DNA from: an uncultured Bacilli bacterium | GTDB taxonomy: Bacteria > Bacillota_I > Bacilli_A > RF39 > UBA660 | Assembly: GCA_934096175.1 (NCBI GenBank) | Contig: CAKOLG010000003.1 | Location: 1 to 64,000 of the forward strand | DNA: 64,000 nt | Direction of reading: 5' to 3' | Part shown: piece after piece, positions 1 through 8,959 of the stretch | How the letters are laid out: every line of letters starts with the position of its first letter | Position numbering within the stretch: the stretch's first letter is position 1 | Notes under the pieces: model-generated | What the model was told of the DNA's origin: nothing | Database searches by the model: none | Seen by the model: the letters and a program-made list of their open reading frames with translations, nothing else | Program-made: the position numbers and the translations under genes

Positions 1-139
1 CAACATACTTTATGAAATAGAATTATTTAATAGAAAATATATGGTTTTTATTTTTCTGCCCATTTAATTTTATATATTTATTTTTATCTTTATATGCTAT
101 AATGAAATAGATAAAAATAGAAAACCATAAAGTATGTTG
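1..139. repeat. 14-bp inverted repeat pair enclosing about 110 bp
   Basis: Positions 1-14 (CAACATACTTTATG) are the exact reverse complement of 126-139. The right arm also overlaps the 5' arm of the hairpin at 121-151, so pairing with 1-14 and formation of that hairpin exclude each other. The left arm touches the window edge and may extend further. This could be an attenuator or a small MITE-like element. Confidence 0.4.
95..103 (+). promoter_or_regulatory. extended -10 promoter-like site
   Basis: TGCTATAAT matches an extended -10 (TG at 95-96, TATAAT at 98-103). No good -35 is seen. A start near 110 would give only a tiny RNA before the hairpin at 121-153, because no plus-strand gene follows. 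Confidence 0.3.
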
Positions 140-153
140 CTTTATGGTTTTTT
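121..153 (+). terminator. intrinsic terminator
   Basis: Perfect 12-bp stem (121-132 with 140-151, AAAACCATAAAG/CTTTATGGTTTT) and a 7-nt loop, then TT extending the T run. It could end a plus-strand transcript arriving from before the window or a tiny RNA started near 110. Confidence 0.6.
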
Positions 154-157
154 GGTA

Positions 158-187
158 TTAAAAAACTCTAGAATTTCTAGAGTTTTA
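158..187 (-). terminator. terminator of the mTERF-like pair
   Basis: Perfect 11-bp stem (162-172 with 176-186, centred on CTCTAGA/TCTAGAG) with a 3-nt loop. Read on the minus strand it is followed by T residues. It begins right at the stop codon of the gene ending at 185. Confidence 0.75.
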
Positions 188-472
188 TAAATATTCCATT
201 ATCGCGACGTTTTTTTCTAGTTTAGCAATTAAATCTTCACGATCGTATTTAGAAAATATTTCTTCAAAAGAAGTATTTTCTAATAAAAACATATTATAAA
301 ATTTAACAAATGCATCACAATAATTTTTTACACCTAAATCTTTTAAGAAATTAATATTTTTTGAAACTTTTTCTTTTTCTTTTTCAAGTGTTTCTAACGC
401 CTTACTTGGTAGATTTTCATTTATTGTATTTATATATTCATCATTAAAACCTAAATCTTTTAAGTATGTCAT
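185..472 (-). CDS. small helical protein with mTERF-like repeats
   Basis: 95 residues, apparently all helical. Two copies of an approximately 40-residue pattern are visible, each opening with a 'LKDLG' turn (MTYLKDLGF at the N-terminus, NFLKDLGV mid-protein), followed by helices and a second 'L..NV..M' segment. The spacing resembles mTERF repeats (helix-turn-helix units with a 'L.slGv' turn). The start ATG overlaps the upstream TGA stop (ATGA), so translation is coupled to the 762-residue neighbour, which carries related repeats. Either a split C-terminal part of that protein or a partner. Function unknown; the mTERF relationship is pattern-based inference. Confidence 0.6.
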   Translation of the reverse strand: MTYLKDLGFNDEYINTINENLPSKALETLEKEKEKVSKNINFLKDLGVKNYCDAFVKFYNMFLLENTSFEEIFSKYDREDLIAKLEKNVAIMEYL

Positions 473-2757
473 GCTGCTAGACCTCCCATTCTTTTTGAGG
501 TTTTATTAAAACCCAAGCAACTACTGGCTATTTTATCTAAATTTTCAGTTGTTACATGAAGGTTATACATAGCTGCTGTTAAAATTATTTCTCTTTCCAA
601 ACCATCTATTGCTTGGTTTTGTTTTGATAGCATATCAACAAGTACAGCAATATTTCTTTCTAATTTGCTTTTAGAAATTAGTGTTCCAGAAACGTTGTAA
701 ATGTTTTCATTAATAATTTGGGCTTTTAAAGCGGTTGGTAAACTAGTGATAATTTTGTTGTATTCATTTAATAATTCGCTATTTTCAAAATCTATTTTTT
801 CAAGTTGAGGACTTTGATAATAAGCATCTAAATAATCTATTAATATTTTTATATAATCACTATTACCGATAACATTCGGGATTTGTTCTTTTGTCGAAAT
901 TAAGTTTGGTAAAACTGCGTTGCCAAATGCTTTTTGAAATTCTAATTCATCATAGATATATTTATAATATTGGTTATTTTCATCAACTATTGGAATATTT
1001 TGTTCTTGACAATATTTTATTCTTCTTAGTAAACTGATAGGATTTTTACCTAAAATTTCAGGGTTGGTTTCGATTAGTTTGCTTAAATCCGCCTCATAAA
1101 AAGTTTCAATGGCAGAAGTAAGTTCTGTAGGAGTTTTCCAGAATGTTTCTAGCGCAAATTTACCATTTTTTCTAACTAATTTAATAGAATGATTTTTTAA
1201 AATATCAGCATCTGTTGTAACATAAGGACTATTCATTAAAACTGCTTCATTATTTCTAATTTCTTTATCTTCTAGTTCGATACCTTGTTCAGATAATTTT
1301 AATATTTTTACATAATAGCTAACAATATCACTTTTTAATTTTCCAATATTTTGATCAGTAATTTTTTCTTCTGTAGTTTCTAAAGCTTCTATTCTTTCAG
1401 CAAATGTTTGATATGATTCTGTGAAGTTCCAATTTAACAATTCGTTAGTTATAGTGTCATCTGATATTTGACGACTTTTTAAAATATCTATTTTACGAGA
1501 AAGTTCGCTGTCTGTTAAATACATAAAGCCATCTTTTATATCATATAGATGAGAAGCTGGAACATTTAAACTTTTTAATAGATTTAAGTTTTGAGTAATT
1601 ATTTTTTCGTCAGTTTCTAATATTTTTTTTATTATTTCATCTTTGTTTGCTTCAGGAATTTTATCTATTTCTACTCCTAATAATTCTAAACGTGTTATTT
1701 CTACGTCATTGTTATTATTTGGTTCTTCATCGTTGGAAACTGGTGTTTCTGGCGTGATATATTCTTCTACTGGAGCCTGAACAAAATCTGTGAAGTCGGG
1801 ATTAAAAATATTATCTGCAGTTGTTGCTAGTGGTGTTGGAATTATTGGTTCTTCTACTTGATTTTCGATTTGAGAAGTTGGTTCATTTTCAACGTTCATG
1901 TTTTCTATGGTTGGAATATCATTAACTATTGGAGCTGCGACTTCTAGTGTTGGTTCATTTTCTTCAATAACTGGTGTTTCAGTTGGCTCTTGAACGGCAG
2001 TTGGAGTATCATTTACTATCTCAACTGGTTGATTGATGACATTTTGTTCAACACTGTAATCGTTTTGTTCATTTTTTTCTACATTTTCTTCTACTGTAAA
2101 AGGATTTTTATGTTCTTCGGTAGGATAATTTTGATCATATTCAATAAGACCATTTTCAGGGAATAAAATTAGAAACTCTAAAACAAGTATTTCTTCTTCG
2201 GTAAATACTTTAAAAGCATCAAGTACTGATTTTACAAAATCACGATTATAGGAATTATTTTTTAAAACAAGTATATCATTTAGAAGAAGATTCAATTTAC
2301 TTTGATCTGCTTCAGCAGTGTTAAGTCTGCTCTCGGCATCTTCAAGTTCACTAATTAGTTTCTCAATTTCACTTTCTTTTTCAGCAATTGCACGCAATGA
2401 TGTTGTTATTTGATGATCTATTTCACCTTTATGAGTTGGCATTTTATCTCTTAGTTTAGCAAGAAGTGTTCCAACTGGTACATCCACACCAACATCTTTT
2501 AAAGATTCAAAGCTACTATCATCAAATTCACTAAAACTATTTAAGAATGTATCTGCTTGATTTGTAAATATTGCCAATTCATTGTTATATTTTTCTTTAT
2601 TTTCTTCTTCTTGTTTTTTTTCTTCTTCACTAGTAGATTTTGCTTTTTCTAAATCAGATATTTCTGTTTTTAAACCTGTAATGATAATACTGTCATCACT
2701 TCGTAAGTTATATAGCTTGTCTAATAATATTTTTCTTTCCTCTGTTAATACCGCCAT
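469..2757 (-). CDS. coiled-coil protein with mTERF-like C-terminal repeats
   Basis: About 762 residues in three parts. The N-terminal 200 or so are strongly charged coiled coil. The middle (about 210-350) is low-complexity, rich in Pro, Thr, Glu, Val and Asn. The C-terminal half is helical and contains units such as 'LNLLKSLNVPASHLYDI' and 'LIETNPEILGKNPISLLRRI', the second very like an mTERF repeat. No signal peptide or membrane segment is seen. ATG at 2757 is preferred over the upstream GTG at 2766 because GAGGTG lies 6 nt before it. The gene is coupled by ATGA overlap to the next, repeat-related gene. The coiled-coil protein at 35.3-37.0 kb has a similar N-terminal plan. Function unknown. 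Confidence 0.7.
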   Translation of the reverse strand: MAVLTEERKILLDKLYNLRSDDSIIITGLKTEISDLEKAKSTSEEEKKQEEENKEKYNNELAIFTNQADTFLNSFSEFDDSSFESLKDVGVDVPVGTLLAKLRDKMPTHKGEIDHQITTSLRAIAEKESEIEKLISELEDAESRLNTAEADQSKLNLLLNDILVLKNNSYNRDFVKSVLDAFKVFTEEEILVLEFLILFPENGLIEYDQNYPTEEHKNPFTVEENVEKNEQNDYSVEQNVINQPVEIVNDTPTAVQEPTETPVIEENEPTLEVAAPIVNDIPTIENMNVENEPTSQIENQVEEPIIPTPLATTADNIFNPDFTDFVQAPVEEYITPETPVSNDEEPNNNNDVEITRLELLGVEIDKIPEANKDEIIKKILETDEKIITQNLNLLKSLNVPASHLYDIKDGFMYLTDSELSRKIDILKSRQISDDTITNELLNWNFTESYQTFAERIEALETTEEKITDQNIGKLKSDIVSYYVKILKLSEQGIELEDKEIRNNEAVLMNSPYVTTDADILKNHSIKLVRKNGKFALETFWKTPTELTSAIETFYEADLSKLIETNPEILGKNPISLLRRIKYCQEQNIPIVDENNQYYKYIYDELEFQKAFGNAVLPNLISTKEQIPNVIGNSDYIKILIDYLDAYYQSPQLEKIDFENSELLNEYNKIITSLPTALKAQIINENIYNVSGTLISKSKLERNIAVLVDMLSKQNQAIDGLEREIILTAAMYNLHVTTENLDKIASSCLGFNKTSKRMGGLAA

Positions 2758-2784
2758 AGCCGACACCTCGCTTATTATGTATAG

Positions 2785-2813
2785 ATTATATCAAAAAGAA
2801 AGTTTGTTGTAAA
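2785..2813 (-). promoter_or_regulatory. promoter of the coiled-coil/mTERF-like operon
   Basis: On the minus strand TTTACA (2808-2813), a 17-bp spacer and TATAAT (2785-2790), with TG one base upstream of the -10. Very close to the sigma-A consensus. Confidence 0.75.
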
Positions 2814-2849
2814 TGTTTATTTTTAATTTATTGAATAGGTATTTACATA

Positions 2850-2857
2850 CACATGTG
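2850..2857. promoter_or_regulatory. palindrome in the importer's upstream region
   Basis: The 8-bp palindrome CACATGTG lies between the divergent genes, about 45 bp before the importer's TTG start and near a TATAAT at 2872-2877. It could be an operator core. No riboswitch-like structure is recognisable here. Confidence 0.2.
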
Positions 2858-2900
2858 AATAAATTAAAGAATATAATAAATTGAAACTAGGAGGGATATT

Positions 2901-3887
2901 TTGAAAAAATTTTTAATTGTTTTTTTGACATTAATACTTATTATAACTGCTGTATTTTTTGTCAAATCAATGAATAATAAGAAAGAAAATGATTTAGTTT
3001 CAATAAAATTAGCGGAAGTAACACATAGTATTTTTTATGCACCTTTATATGTAGCACTGGAAAATGGTTATTTTAAAGAAAATGGTTTAGATGTAGATAT
3101 TATATTAACGAGTGGAGCTGATAAAGTAAGTGCAGCCGTATTATCAGGAGATGTCCAAGTTGGTTTTGCAGGACCTGAATCTGCAATATATGTATATAAT
3201 AATGGTGAAGAAGATTATTTAGTAACTTTTGCTGGTTTAACAAAACGTGATGGGCAATTTATTGTTTCTAGAAAAAAAATAGAAGATTTTAATATTGAAG
3301 ATTTATATGGTAAAGAAATTTTAGTTGGTAGAACTGGTGGAATGCCTGCTTTAAATTTTTTAAACGGAGTAAAAAATAGCAATGGTGACGTTACAAAAAT
3401 TGAAGTTAATACAAGTATAGATTTTGCTTCATTGTCAGGAACTTTTATTAGTGGCGTTGGAGATTTTGTAAATTTATTTGAACCAAATGCTTTAAAATTG
3501 GAAAAAGAAGGTCTTGGTTATGTTGTTGGAAGTATTGGAAAATTGTCTGGAGAAATGCCTTACACTGCTTTTTACGCTAGAAAAAGTTATGTAGATAAAA
3601 ATGAAGAAGTAATAAAAAAATTTAATGATGCAATTAATAAAGGTCTTAAATATGTTGCAGAACATAGTGATGAAGATGTAGCACGTAGTATTTTAAATCA
3701 ATTTCCCGATAATTCGCTAAATGATGTGGCTGTAATTGTAAAAAGGTATAAAGAGGCAGACTCTTGGTTTACTAATACAACAATTCCAGAAGAAGCATAT
3801 AAAAATTTAGAGAATATAATGATAGATAATGATTTGCTTGATCATTACGTGGATTTTAATAAGTTAGTTAAAAATTTAAATGAATAA
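2901..3887 (+). CDS. NMT1/SsuA-type ABC transporter substrate-binding protein
   Basis: 328 residues. An N-terminal hydrophobic segment (about 4-22) acts as signal or anchor; no lipobox Cys follows it. The mature part shows the NMT1/THI5-like pattern: 'YAPLYVALENGYFKENGLDV' around residues 47-66, then 'GDVQVGFAGPESA'. Such proteins bind small solutes (thiamine precursors, sulfonates, nitrate); the ligand cannot be read here. TTG start with AGGAGGG 5-7 nt upstream. The stop overlaps the ATPase gene start by 8 bp, so the three genes form a tight operon. Confidence 0.85.
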   Translation: MKKFLIVFLTLILIITAVFFVKSMNNKKENDLVSIKLAEVTHSIFYAPLYVALENGYFKENGLDVDIILTSGADKVSAAVLSGDVQVGFAGPESAIYVYNNGEEDYLVTFAGLTKRDGQFIVSRKKIEDFNIEDLYGKEILVGRTGGMPALNFLNGVKNSNGDVTKIEVNTSIDFASLSGTFISGVGDFVNLFEPNALKLEKEGLGYVVGSIGKLSGEMPYTAFYARKSYVDKNEEVIKKFNDAINKGLKYVAEHSDEDVARSILNQFPDNSLNDVAVIVKRYKEADSWFTNTTIPEEAYKNLENIMIDNDLLDHYVDFNKLVKNLNE

Positions 3888-4629
3888 GTTATTAACTGTA
3901 AATAATATAAGTAAGAAGTTTAATACTGTTAATGGTGAAATCGAAGCAATTAAAAATGTTAGTTTTGATGTTTATGAAGGAGAATTTGTAGCAATTGTAG
4001 GAAGCAGTGGTTGTGGTAAAAGTACTTTATTATCAATTTTAGCTGGTTTAACTAGTAAGACTACAGGAACCATAGAATATTATATTGATAATCCAGTTAC
4101 CGGATATATGTTGCAAGAAGATGCTTTATTTCCTCATTTAAAAATAATTGATAATGTTTTATTAGGTTTAAATATTTTGAAAAAAAACAATTCTGAGAAT
4201 AGAAAGTATGTTGAAGATTTGTTAATTAAGTATAATTTAAATGAATTTAAAAATAAATTCCCTAGAGAATTGTCAGGTGGAATGAAGCAAAGAGTAGCTT
4301 TGATAAGAACATTAGCAATTAAGCCTGACTTATTGTTTTTAGATGAACCGTTTAGTGCTTTAGATTATACAACTCGACTTAATGTTAGTGACGATGTTTA
4401 TAAGATTATAAAGTCTTATGGTAAAACAACTATCATGGTCACACATGATATCGCAGAGGCAATAAGTATGGCAGATAAAGTTATTGTTTTAAGTAAAAGT
4501 CCAGCTTTGGTAAAAAATATATATACTATTGAACTAGAAAATAAGAAATTACCTACTGAAAATAGAAAAGATGCTAAATTTAATTACTATTATGATTTAA
4601 TTTTAAAGGATTTAGATACAATTGTCTGA
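3880..4629 (+). CDS. ABC transporter ATP-binding protein (SsuB/TauB type)
   Basis: 249 residues with a full ATPase domain: Walker A GSSGCGKST (about 43-51), Q-loop in 'GYMLQEDALFPH', signature LSGGMKQR, Walker B LLFLDEP, then the D-loop ALD and switch His in MVTHD. This is the subfamily of sulfonate/nitrate/thiamine-precursor importers. It energises uptake with the flanking binding protein and permease. ATG overlaps the binding-protein gene and its own end overlaps the permease start, indicating coupled translation. Confidence 0.9.
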   Translation: MNKLLTVNNISKKFNTVNGEIEAIKNVSFDVYEGEFVAIVGSSGCGKSTLLSILAGLTSKTTGTIEYYIDNPVTGYMLQEDALFPHLKIIDNVLLGLNILKKNNSENRKYVEDLLIKYNLNEFKNKFPRELSGGMKQRVALIRTLAIKPDLLFLDEPFSALDYTTRLNVSDDVYKIIKSYGKTTIMVTHDIAEAISMADKVIVLSKSPALVKNIYTIELENKKLPTENRKDAKFNYYYDLILKDLDTIV

Positions 4630-5407
4630 AGAACAAAAAAAGTTTATACGAAAATATAAACTAAGAAAATGTATAATTTTATTTATTCAATGTTTAATAG
4701 TAATTATGTTTTTAGTTATATGGGAATATTTAAGTAAGCATAAAATAATTAATCCATTTATTTTTAGTAGTCCTTCTAAAGTTATGAAGACTATATATAA
4801 TTTATATATTGGTAATAATTTATTTAAACATATTTGGGTAACTGTTTATGAAACTTTAGTGGCTTTTGGAATAGGAATGTTGATAAGTATAGTGATATCT
4901 ATTATTTTATATTTATATAATAGTATTTATAAAATATTTGATCCTTTTTTAACTTGTTTAAATTCTTTGCCTAAAGTTGCTTTAGGGCCAATGATAATTA
5001 TAATTGCTGGTGCTAGTGGAAAAAGTATTATAATTATGGCCATATTAATTAATGTTATTGTTAGTACATTAGTTATAACAAATGGTTTTTATAGTACTGA
5101 TGCAACTAGATTAAAGTTAATGAAATCTTTTAAAGCTAATAAGTATCAGATATTGAAATATTTGGTTATACCTAGTTCCTATAAAACAATAGTTTCTTCG
5201 TTAAAATTAGCTATTTCAATGAGTTTAATTGGTGTTATAACTGGAGAATTTTTAGTTAGTAAAGCTGGAATAGGATATTTAATTATATATGGAACACAAG
5301 TTTTTAATTTAGATTTAGTTGTTAGTGGTATTATTATTTTAATTATAATATCTTATATTCTTTATAAAGTTGTAGAATATTTAGAGAAGGTATTAGTAAA
5401 AGATTAA
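4622..5407 (+). CDS. ABC transporter permease (SsuC/TauC type)
   Basis: 261 residues with about six membrane segments. The first spans roughly 17-36; the EAA-like loop is around 'FKANKYQILKYLVIPSS', typical of binding-protein-dependent permeases. It forms the channel for the preceding ATPase and binding protein. Start is TTG at 4622 inside the ATPase gene's last codons (8-bp overlap). No other good start lies nearby, and translation is probably coupled. An intrinsic terminator follows directly. Confidence 0.85.
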   Translation: MSEEQKKFIRKYKLRKCIILFIQCLIVIMFLVIWEYLSKHKIINPFIFSSPSKVMKTIYNLYIGNNLFKHIWVTVYETLVAFGIGMLISIVISIILYLYNSIYKIFDPFLTCLNSLPKVALGPMIIIIAGASGKSIIIMAILINVIVSTLVITNGFYSTDATRLKLMKSFKANKYQILKYLVIPSSYKTIVSSLKLAISMSLIGVITGEFLVSKAGIGYLIIYGTQVFNLDLVVSGIIILIIISYILYKVVEYLEKVLVKD

Positions 5408-5429
5408 ACATGTCTAAGATGTGTTTTTT
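5406..5429 (+). terminator. terminator of the ABC importer operon
   Basis: AAACATGTC pairs with GATGTGTTT (two G-U pairs) and runs into TTTTTT. It starts within the permease stop codon's A residues. Confidence 0.65.
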
Positions 5430-5446
5430 CTTTGGAAAAAATTATG

Positions 5447-6913
5447 TTAATTAAGACTATGACTAGATATTTTTTGCTCTTTTTGTTGAGCTTCGATATT
5501 TCTTGCTACAACGTTAGCGACATTTGTAGGATTTATAGCATTCATATTGCTACTTCCACTTAAAATAATTTTACTGTCATTCATTGTGATGCATTTAATT
5601 AGATTTTTAGCGTTTAATATAGCTGTTTGTGCTTCATCAATTAGTTCATCTTTTGCATAGCCATCTTTTAAACGTTCTTCTGACCATTCTGAAAAATATT
5701 CTACTAATAAAGTTTCACATGTACTATCGTCTAGAATACCTTCAACTTGACTTTGGTAACCAAAATCAAATTGTGTATCAATACTCATAATATAACTATA
5801 AGGATCATCAATTTTATTTTCTTGCATTAATTTGATAAGATAGTCAACGCCATAGTTAGCTATGTCACTAATTTCACAGTTTAAGCTAGTTGATATGGCT
5901 TGTAGGGTGTATACTTCTATTTCATAACCGCCTTCTTGGCAATCTAGTTTAGTACCACTAGCTAGAGCTGATATTATATCTGGTATAGCTTCAAAAATTG
6001 ACATGCCTAATTTGCCTGATCCAGTTAATTTATTATCATCAATTGTGTAATATGAATCATATAAACTACAACTAATTCCACCATTTTCTGGTGCGTAGGC
6101 CATAGTCATACCATGACCTAAAATCTCATGAAGTAATATTAATTTTGTTGCTGGATCATCTAAATCTGCTGTTTTATTGATAGACACAATCGATCCATCA
6201 GCAACAAACATTCCTGCTACACCAAGAGGCAAAGCTTCTTTTTCGACGAACTTTACGGTTAACTTTTCTAAGTTATAATTAAGAACAGTTAAATCCATAT
6301 TAAAATTGCTTTTTTCTAATTTTTTTAAACCATCATATATTATTTTTTTAATTTTATCAGGAATATTAGCATTTTCTAAAGTATTATAAACTTCATTCCA
6401 TCCGGCTTTTTCTACACCATAATATTTATAAAAGGTGCCCGGAACACATGTTTTAAATGATTTATTACTAAAATGATCAGCGTTTATATTTAAGGAGTTA
6501 AAGCGATTAATTTTAGTTATATCTACACCTGTCATTTTATACATGGAACTGTCGTCTTCCATTTGTTCAAGGCAAACGCCATTTTCAGCAAATTCTGTTA
6601 AGGCATCTTTTGTTGAAGAGCACCCACTAATTCCAAAAATCATTGAGGCAGCTAATGCTAAAGAAGTTAGTTTTTTACCAACATATATTTTAGGTTCAAT
6701 TGAAAAAGTATGCTTTTTGTACCCGTGGTTAATTCTAAGGCAAGAATCAAAAGAATATTGGGCAGCTAATTCATTGTATTCTGTCAAAGTTGGATAATCT
6801 AATTTACCACTTTCAGATATTTTCATAAAAAATTTAGTATATTTTTTATTTATAAAAATTATATATGTATCACCTTTGTGTTTTACTCGACCTATAATTT
6901 TCCACTTTTCCAT
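5447..6913 (-). CDS. membrane-anchored zinc metallopeptidase-like protein
   Basis: 488 residues. Residues 1-80 form a soluble N-terminal domain. A single hydrophobic segment at about 80-97 follows, ending in GISGC, a lipobox-like site that is internal rather than N-terminal. The large remaining part has HEILGH (262-267), the HExxH zinc/catalytic signature, followed by 'GHGMTMAY' and an acidic segment 'IFEAIPD' near 310 that could supply the third ligand. Likely a type II membrane protein with the protease outside the cell, or a secreted lipoprotein if translation restarts internally. ATG with AGAGGTG upstream. Family not recognised; proteolysis is inferred from the motif only. Confidence 0.6.
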   Translation of the reverse strand: MEKWKIIGRVKHKGDTYIIFINKKYTKFFMKISESGKLDYPTLTEYNELAAQYSFDSCLRINHGYKKHTFSIEPKIYVGKKLTSLALAASMIFGISGCSSTKDALTEFAENGVCLEQMEDDSSMYKMTGVDITKINRFNSLNINADHFSNKSFKTCVPGTFYKYYGVEKAGWNEVYNTLENANIPDKIKKIIYDGLKKLEKSNFNMDLTVLNYNLEKLTVKFVEKEALPLGVAGMFVADGSIVSINKTADLDDPATKLILLHEILGHGMTMAYAPENGGISCSLYDSYYTIDDNKLTGSGKLGMSIFEAIPDIISALASGTKLDCQEGGYEIEVYTLQAISTSLNCEISDIANYGVDYLIKLMQENKIDDPYSYIMSIDTQFDFGYQSQVEGILDDSTCETLLVEYFSEWSEERLKDGYAKDELIDEAQTAILNAKNLIKCITMNDSKIILSGSSNMNAINPTNVANVVARNIEAQQKEQKISSHSLN

Positions 6914-6965
6914 AGTTTTACACCTCTTATTGGCTTTATTATATCATACAAATTTATTTGAATAT

Positions 6966-7003
6966 AAAAAAAACAAGCTGTTAAAAATTATTACAGTTTG
7001 TTT
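6966..7003 (-). terminator. terminator of the SipW/TasA-like operon
   Basis: AAACAAGCTGT (6971-6981) pairs with ACAGTTTGTTT (6993-7003). On the minus strand the hairpin starts at the stop codon of the signal peptidase gene and is followed by a long T run. Confidence 0.7.
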
Positions 7004-8310
7004 TATACTTTTTTTATATAAATAACTTTTTTAGGTTTTTTCTTTGATTTTAGTTTTTTCTTAGCTTTTGGGTGAACTGTATTAGTTTCAATTGGTTTAA
7101 TTGTCCCAGTTTTATTTTTTCTATTTATTTTTTTAATTTCATGAGGATTTAAATTTAATTTTTTATTGTTTTTAACAAGGTTTTGTTTAAGTTCCATTGT
7201 TCGTGGTTGTGTTTTTTCAGGAACTTTGTTTTCAATTTTAGTTTCTTGTTTTTTTAGAGTATGATTTTTAGCTGGGATGGTGGCAATAACTTTAATTTTT
7301 CTGCCTTGTAAGAAATTATCAGGTTCTTTTGGTTCAATATTTTTACTATCTTTACGATTTATTTTTTCAACATCTTGTAACATTTTATCTAATTCTAATA
7401 TTTTACGGTCGTACTCTTCTATTTTCAAAGATAAATTTTGTTCTTCATTTTTATTTTCTTTTATTGGTTGGATTTTTTTATGTGGCTTAAGAACTAAATT
7501 TACATCTTCATCTAGAGTTTCATTTTGTTCTAAATATTTATTAGTTTTAACTGTTAATATTGTTTCATTGTATTTTTCTAAAAAACCTTTGGGTTCATTA
7601 GGACTTTTAATTATAGCATCTTTAAAAGCTTCTTTTTTTCTTAAATCTTCTTTTATTTGTTCTTTTCTTAATTGTTCTTCAATTTTTTTTCGATCAATTA
7701 CTGACGTTTGAATAAATCCGGTTACTTTATCTACTTTTCTTCTTAAACCAAATAATTCTATTAGCCTTTTTGCGTCTTTTATTAAATATATTATAATTGG
7801 AATTAAAAGTAAGATTAACCAAGATTTTTTATTAGCAATTAGGAATTGAAATTTGCCTAATTGCGGAATTATGATTATTTCTTTACCAATTATGTCGTTA
7901 TAAGGAACTGATAAAGTATCGGCGTTTGGATTAGCATCGCCTTGAGTTATGAATTCATAAGTATCATCATCAGAAGTAATAACTTGAGTTACACGATGGG
8001 TAATGGTCATTCCTTCAGAATTAGGCGATTTAGAAATATAAGTAATGATGTCACCAACCTCGATTTTTTCTGGGGAACTAGGATGGATATTGATAACTAC
8101 ATCATAAACATTTATTACTGGTGTCATACTCGGACTAACAATGGTATACATAGAGAATTTAGGACGATATTTTTCATTATTAGAGTTTATTTGACTTGAA
8201 ATCATATAATATAAGATTAAAAATATCATTAAACAGACTAAAGAAAGTACTATGTAGTATAGTATTTTTAAAATTTTAAATATAATTTTATTATATTTTT
8301 TATCTTTCAT
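7003..8310 (-). CDS. sipW: SipW-type signal peptidase I with long charged tail
   Basis: About 435 residues. An N-terminal membrane segment is followed by the type I peptidase core of the SipW/ER kind: the Ser motif 'IVSPSMTPVI', 'GDIITY', the His (not Lys) motif 'MTITHRV', and 'TQGDANPNADT', then a second membrane segment 'WLILLLIPIIIYLI'. The last 240 or so residues are cytoplasmic, Lys/Glu-rich and low in complexity, unlike ordinary SipW. ATG at 8310 is preferred over TTG at 8322 because GAGG lies 5-6 nt before it. The two genes upstream encode TasA-like proteins, the known clients of SipW. Confidence 0.85.
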   Translation of the reverse strand: MKDKKYNKIIFKILKILYYIVLSLVCLMIFLILYYMISSQINSNNEKYRPKFSMYTIVSPSMTPVINVYDVVINIHPSSPEKIEVGDIITYISKSPNSEGMTITHRVTQVITSDDDTYEFITQGDANPNADTLSVPYNDIIGKEIIIIPQLGKFQFLIANKKSWLILLLIPIIIYLIKDAKRLIELFGLRRKVDKVTGFIQTSVIDRKKIEEQLRKEQIKEDLRKKEAFKDAIIKSPNEPKGFLEKYNETILTVKTNKYLEQNETLDEDVNLVLKPHKKIQPIKENKNEEQNLSLKIEEYDRKILELDKMLQDVEKINRKDSKNIEPKEPDNFLQGRKIKVIATIPAKNHTLKKQETKIENKVPEKTQPRTMELKQNLVKNNKKLNLNPHEIKKINRKNKTGTIKPIETNTVHPKAKKKLKSKKKPKKVIYIKKV

Positions 8311-8330
8311 ATATGGCCTCAATTCTTACA

Positions 8331-8948
8331 TTAATTTAAAAGATTTGACTTGTTGTTTGTTTCTTCTACTACTATACTAGCATTATAATAATTAGATATA
8401 TCACTTGTTTCTATATAGCCATTAAATTTAATATTTATGGTATAAGTTTTGGTTTCATTAGGATGAATTAAAATATTTTCTAAAATGATACTGTCTTTTA
8501 ATGGTAATGCTCGATCAATAGACATTTCGTTGTTTTCAGTTATATTATAAACCAAATTATTATTAGTTGAAAGTGATGTTTTTATAGAAGATATTTTTAA
8601 ATTATAATTAATATCTATATCGCCTTCATTGGTAATCGTAATTACTTTTGGATTTTCTAAGAAATAACCAGTTGTTATGGAAGGGATTTCAATTTTAGCA
8701 GAGTTGTTGTATATACTTGAAAGAATTTGATAGTGTGTTTGGATTTCAGTTTGCATTTTTCGAATATTTTTAGTATTTTGGTAAGATTTATAGGCAAAAA
8801 TAAGTGTAGTTATGGTAGTGAATAAAGTTATAGATAAAATAATTAGGATGGCAATAGTTCTTTTTTGTTGTTCTTTTTGTTCGGTTTGAATTAAAATATT
8901 GTATTGAGTTTCAAGTTCGTTTTTAAATTCGTCGTTTTTGTTTTTCAT
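8331..8948 (-). CDS. membrane-anchored TasA-like surface protein
   Basis: 205 residues. A cytoplasmic charged start (about 1-28) precedes one membrane segment (about 29-52). A short coiled part is followed by a beta-rich domain with the TasA/CalY-like pattern: 'ITNEGDIDINYNLKI' (tag-along strand of an N-terminal fibre domain) and 'LIHPNETKTYTINI'. This N-x-G/tension pattern is typical of SipW-processed biofilm fibre proteins, though here the anchor is a transmembrane segment rather than a plain signal peptide. Lies between a sister protein and SipW. Cell-surface role inferred from family and context. Confidence 0.6.
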   Translation of the reverse strand: MKNKNDEFKNELETQYNILIQTEQKEQQKRTIAILIILSITLFTTITTLIFAYKSYQNTKNIRKMQTEIQTHYQILSSIYNNSAKIEIPSITTGYFLENPKVITITNEGDIDINYNLKISSIKTSLSTNNNLVYNITENNEMSIDRALPLKDSIILENILIHPNETKTYTINIKFNGYIETSDISNYYNASIVVEETNNKSNLLN

Positions 8949-8959
8949 TTTATCACTTC

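Noticed and set aside
2582..2812. 76-codon plus-strand frame
   Set aside because: Shadow of the coiled-coil gene on the other strand; no ribosome site.
2767..2900. TPP riboswitch before the NMT1-type importer
   Set aside because: The gap is short and shows no THI-element core; only a promoter and a palindrome are seen.
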